A DNA stretch of 14,577 nucleotides from an uncultured Clostridia bacterium (GTDB lineage Bacteria; Bacillota; Clostridia; Oscillospirales; Acutalibacteraceae): the NCBI GenBank assembly GCA_946004305.1, contig CAMFZJ010000019.1:1-14577 (forward strand), read 5' to 3'. The notes under the pieces were generated by a model. That model had not been told where the DNA came from, ran no database searches, and saw only the letters and a list, made by a program, of their open reading frames with translations. This document shows positions 13,107 through 14,577 of this stretch, one piece after another. Numbering within the stretch: position 1 is the first letter of the stretch; each line of letters begins with the position of its first letter. Both the position numbers and the translations under genes were made by a program.

Positions 13107-14417
13107 TTAAATAGTGGAATGCTTTTTAGCAAGTGTAGATACACGCTTGCCCATTAGCATATCAAGAGCGTTTACAACTGATGAGCGTACTTCCTCAGCC
13201 AAAATCACGTCATCAACATAGCTGCAATTTGCAGCATTTTCAGCAGAAAGATTAGCTTCTGCAAAAGCCTTTGCAGCCTGAGCCTGTTCCGATACAGGAA
13301 CATTCATCTGCTCGGGAGCCATAATAAGGGCAGCAGCCTCAGGATTAACAGGGCTGATAACTGCCTCAGGCAGAGCATATGTAACGTCTGTGTTTGCGCC
13401 TGTACCTGCAAGGGCAATATATGTTGAGCCGATAGCCTTGCCTGTTACAACGGAAATTTTAACTGTAGTTGCCTCTGCATAAGCAGATGTAACCTTAAGA
13501 GCTGACTTAATGTCCTCAAATCCCGGTGTATCAACAAATGTAAGGACAGGAATTGAAAAAGCATCACAGAAACGTACAAACTTTGAAATCTTCAGACAAT
13601 CCTCAGACTTAAGTGTGTCGCCCTTTGTATTAACAGCACCTACAACCTGACCGCCTACACGGATTAATGCTGTCTTACCTACTTTGCCGAACTCTTTTGA
13701 AAGCTTGAATATTGAACCTGCATCAGCAACCTTGTGGACAATGCAACCGCAATCGCCCTCAGCCTCTTCAGCTACAGCCTCAGGAGCAATATTCAGGTTA
13801 TTAGACGGAAGATAGCAAACAAGCTCTTTTGCTTTTTCTATAGCCTCATCTGCATTTTCTGCAACAACTGAGGCTACACCCTTTTCAGCGTTATATTCAG
13901 CAGAGGCATTTGTTCCCATTGTATCAAGTGAAAGCTCAGCCTCCTTGCTCATAATTACAAAATCAGCAGAAACTGCATTTAAGGCGCCTGTACCCATACA
14001 AGGACCTAAGATTACGGAAATCTGCGGTACAACACCTGAAAGCTTTGAAGCAGCGTTAAGCACATCGCCGTAGCCTGCAAGAAGGGCATTGCTTTCGTCA
14101 ATACGTCCTCCCTTGCTGTTGTAGAAAGCTACAACAGGGCAGCCTGTTTTAAGAGCTAAATCGTAAATCTTTTTAATCTTAGCTGCCTGAGCTTTACTCA
14201 TTGCACCGCCGCAGAAATCGCTGTTCTGTGCAAAAGCATATACAGGAAGTCCCTCTACTGTGCCAAAGCCTGCAACAACCTCTGCGTATGTATCCTTTGA
14301 CTTTGCAAGAGTATCAACACTTACAAATGAATTTTCATCGAAAAAAGCAGTAATCGTTTTGTATGCTTCAGTTGCTGAAATAACAGCTTTTGCCTGAGTT
14401 ACATTTTCAATACTCAT
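13107..14417 (-). CDS. Compact, diverged acyl-CoA carboxyltransferase-family protein (12S/MmdA-like)
   Basis: This 436-residue protein has the two-half crotonase-like fold of the PF01039 carboxyltransferases, such as MmdA, PccB or transcarboxylase 12S. Recognisable blocks are VYAFAQNSDFCGGAMSKAQ (59-77), LLAGYGDVLNAASKLSGVVPQIS (112-134) and ILGPCMGTGALNAV (136-149). The second half has LIRVGGQVVGAVN (251-263) and FVRFCDAFSIPVLTFVDTPGF (280-300). It is shorter than the usual ~510 residues. It lacks the N-terminal leader, DSGGAR reads NSKGGR (100-105), the PGF loop is missing its PGT..QE..GII segment, and the GGAY motif reads IGSTY (329-333). Acyl-CoA binding and substrate are therefore uncertain. 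GGAGG lies seven bases before the ATG. It is the first gene of the operon, with a promoter at 14484-14512. Confidence 0.78.
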   Translation of the reverse strand: MSIENVTQAKAVISATEAYKTITAFFDENSFVSVDTLAKSKDTYAEVVAGFGTVEGLPVYAFAQNSDFCGGAMSKAQAAKIKKIYDLALKTGCPVVAFYNSKGGRIDESNALLAGYGDVLNAASKLSGVVPQISVILGPCMGTGALNAVSADFVIMSKEAELSLDTMGTNASAEYNAEKGVASVVAENADEAIEKAKELVCYLPSNNLNIAPEAVAEEAEGDCGCIVHKVADAGSIFKLSKEFGKVGKTALIRVGGQVVGAVNTKGDTLKSEDCLKISKFVRFCDAFSIPVLTFVDTPGFEDIKSALKVTSAYAEATTVKISVVTGKAIGSTYIALAGTGANTDVTYALPEAVISPVNPEAAALIMAPEQMNVPVSEQAQAAKAFAEANLSAENAANCSYVDDVILAEEVRSSVVNALDMLMGKRVSTLAKKHSTI

Positions 14418-14445
14418 CTGAAATCCTCCATTTTATATAGTGATA

Positions 14446-14466
14446 GTATTTCTTTGTAAGAAATAC
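14446..14466 (-). repeat. Leader hairpin upstream of the carboxyltransferase operon
   Basis: GTATTTCTT (14446-14454) and AAGAAATAC (14458-14466) form a perfect 9-bp inverted repeat with a three-base loop inside the predicted leader of the carboxyltransferase gene. No U-run follows on the minus strand, so it is not a terminator. It may stabilise the mRNA or be an operator-like palindrome for an unidentified regulator. Confidence 0.55.
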
Positions 14467-14483
14467 CAATTTTCCTCATTTAC

Positions 14484-14512
14484 ATTATATATCCAAACTG
14501 AAAAAATCGCAA
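14484..14512 (-). promoter_or_regulatory. Probable promoter of the carboxyltransferase operon
   Basis: On the minus strand TATAAT (14489-14484) is a perfect -10, with TTGCGA (14512-14507) 17 bases upstream as a four-of-six -35. The predicted start near 14477 leaves a leader of about 60 bases. It lies immediately after the terminator hairpin at 14514-14548, so the operon begins with the carboxyltransferase gene. Confidence 0.7.
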
Positions 14513-14513
14513 G

Positions 14514-14548
14514 AAAAAAGTGTGCAAAAATTAAATTTGCACACTTTT
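14514..14548 (-). terminator. Terminator of a gene upstream, outside the window
   Basis: AAAAGTGTGCAAA (14516-14528) and TTTGCACACTTTT (14536-14548) form a 13-bp stem with a seven-base loop. On the minus strand it runs into six T residues. It should stop transcription from a neighbouring minus-strand gene not present here, and so isolates the carboxyltransferase operon. Confidence 0.8.
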
Positions 14549-14557
14549 AATATATAT

Positions 14558-14577
14558 CTGTCTCTTATACACATCTG
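14558..14577. other. Nextera transposase adapter remnant at the contig end
   Basis: The final 20 bases begin CTGTCTCTTATACACATCT and are followed by G. The 19 bases match the mosaic-end sequence of the Nextera/Tn5 library adapter exactly, and the extra G fits the start of the read-1 adapter. This is adapter read-through left in an assembly, not genome. Genomic sequence ends at or before 14557. Confidence 0.95.

Noticed and set aside
14413..14479. A 21-codon upstream ORF (MRKIGISYKEIL...) whose TGA overlaps the carboxyltransferase ATG
   Set aside because: There is no ribosome binding site and the predicted transcription start falls at or after its ATG, so it would have to be leaderless or absent from the mRNA. 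A chance ORF is more likely.
1..14577. Defence system, prophage, insertion sequence or CRISPR array
   Set aside because: Every gene resolves to housekeeping or metabolic families; no transposase, integrase, direct-repeat array or anomalous composition block was seen.

Overview
The window is about 14.6 kb of AT-rich bacterial chromosome with tightly packed genes and AGGAGG-type ribosome binding sites. It has an S-box (SAM-I) riboswitch and low-GC Firmicutes housekeeping neighbourhoods (yceD-rpmF, radical SAM/DUF512-der-plsY). Together these point to an anaerobic member of Clostridia, probably an Oscillospirales/Ruminococcus-like gut bacterium; the exact taxon cannot be read from the sequence. 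All genes except metK lie on the minus strand. I see no mobile elements, CRISPR arrays, rRNA or tRNA, and no gene-free stretch longer than 300 bases.

Reading each unit in its direction of transcription: (1) 14417 to 11299 is a closed three-gene biotin-dependent carboxyltransferase operon: an acyl-CoA carboxyltransferase-like protein, a biotin carrier protein and a pyruvate/oxaloacetate carboxyltransferase. It has its own promoter and terminators on both sides. This set resembles the 12S/1.3S/5S transcarboxylase, with no membrane decarboxylase subunit and no biotin carboxylase. (2) metK (plus strand) is controlled by a perfect-consensus promoter, a SAM-I riboswitch and an intrinsic terminator. 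(3) ybaK, divergent from metK, encodes a mischarged-tRNA deacylase. (4) yceD-rpmF follows another perfect-consensus promoter. (5) A radical SAM/DUF512 gene, der (ribosome assembly GTPase) and plsY (phospholipid synthesis) form the next unit. (6) HIT protein, phosphoribosyltransferase, comEC (DNA uptake), holA (clamp-loader delta) and a Toprim RNase M5-like gene form the last, probably continuing into a membrane-protein gene cut by the window start.

Most of the window is core housekeeping. Worth a second look are the compact, diverged carboxyltransferase in the transcarboxylase-like operon, a ComEC whose C-terminal metallo-beta-lactamase-like region has lost its metal motif, and a terminator hairpin physically overlapped by the next operon's promoter. 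A hairpin at 70-110 also covers one gene's stop codon and the next gene's ribosome binding site. The last 20 bases (14558-14577) match the Nextera transposase adapter and are almost certainly not genomic, so the true contig ends at or before 14557.
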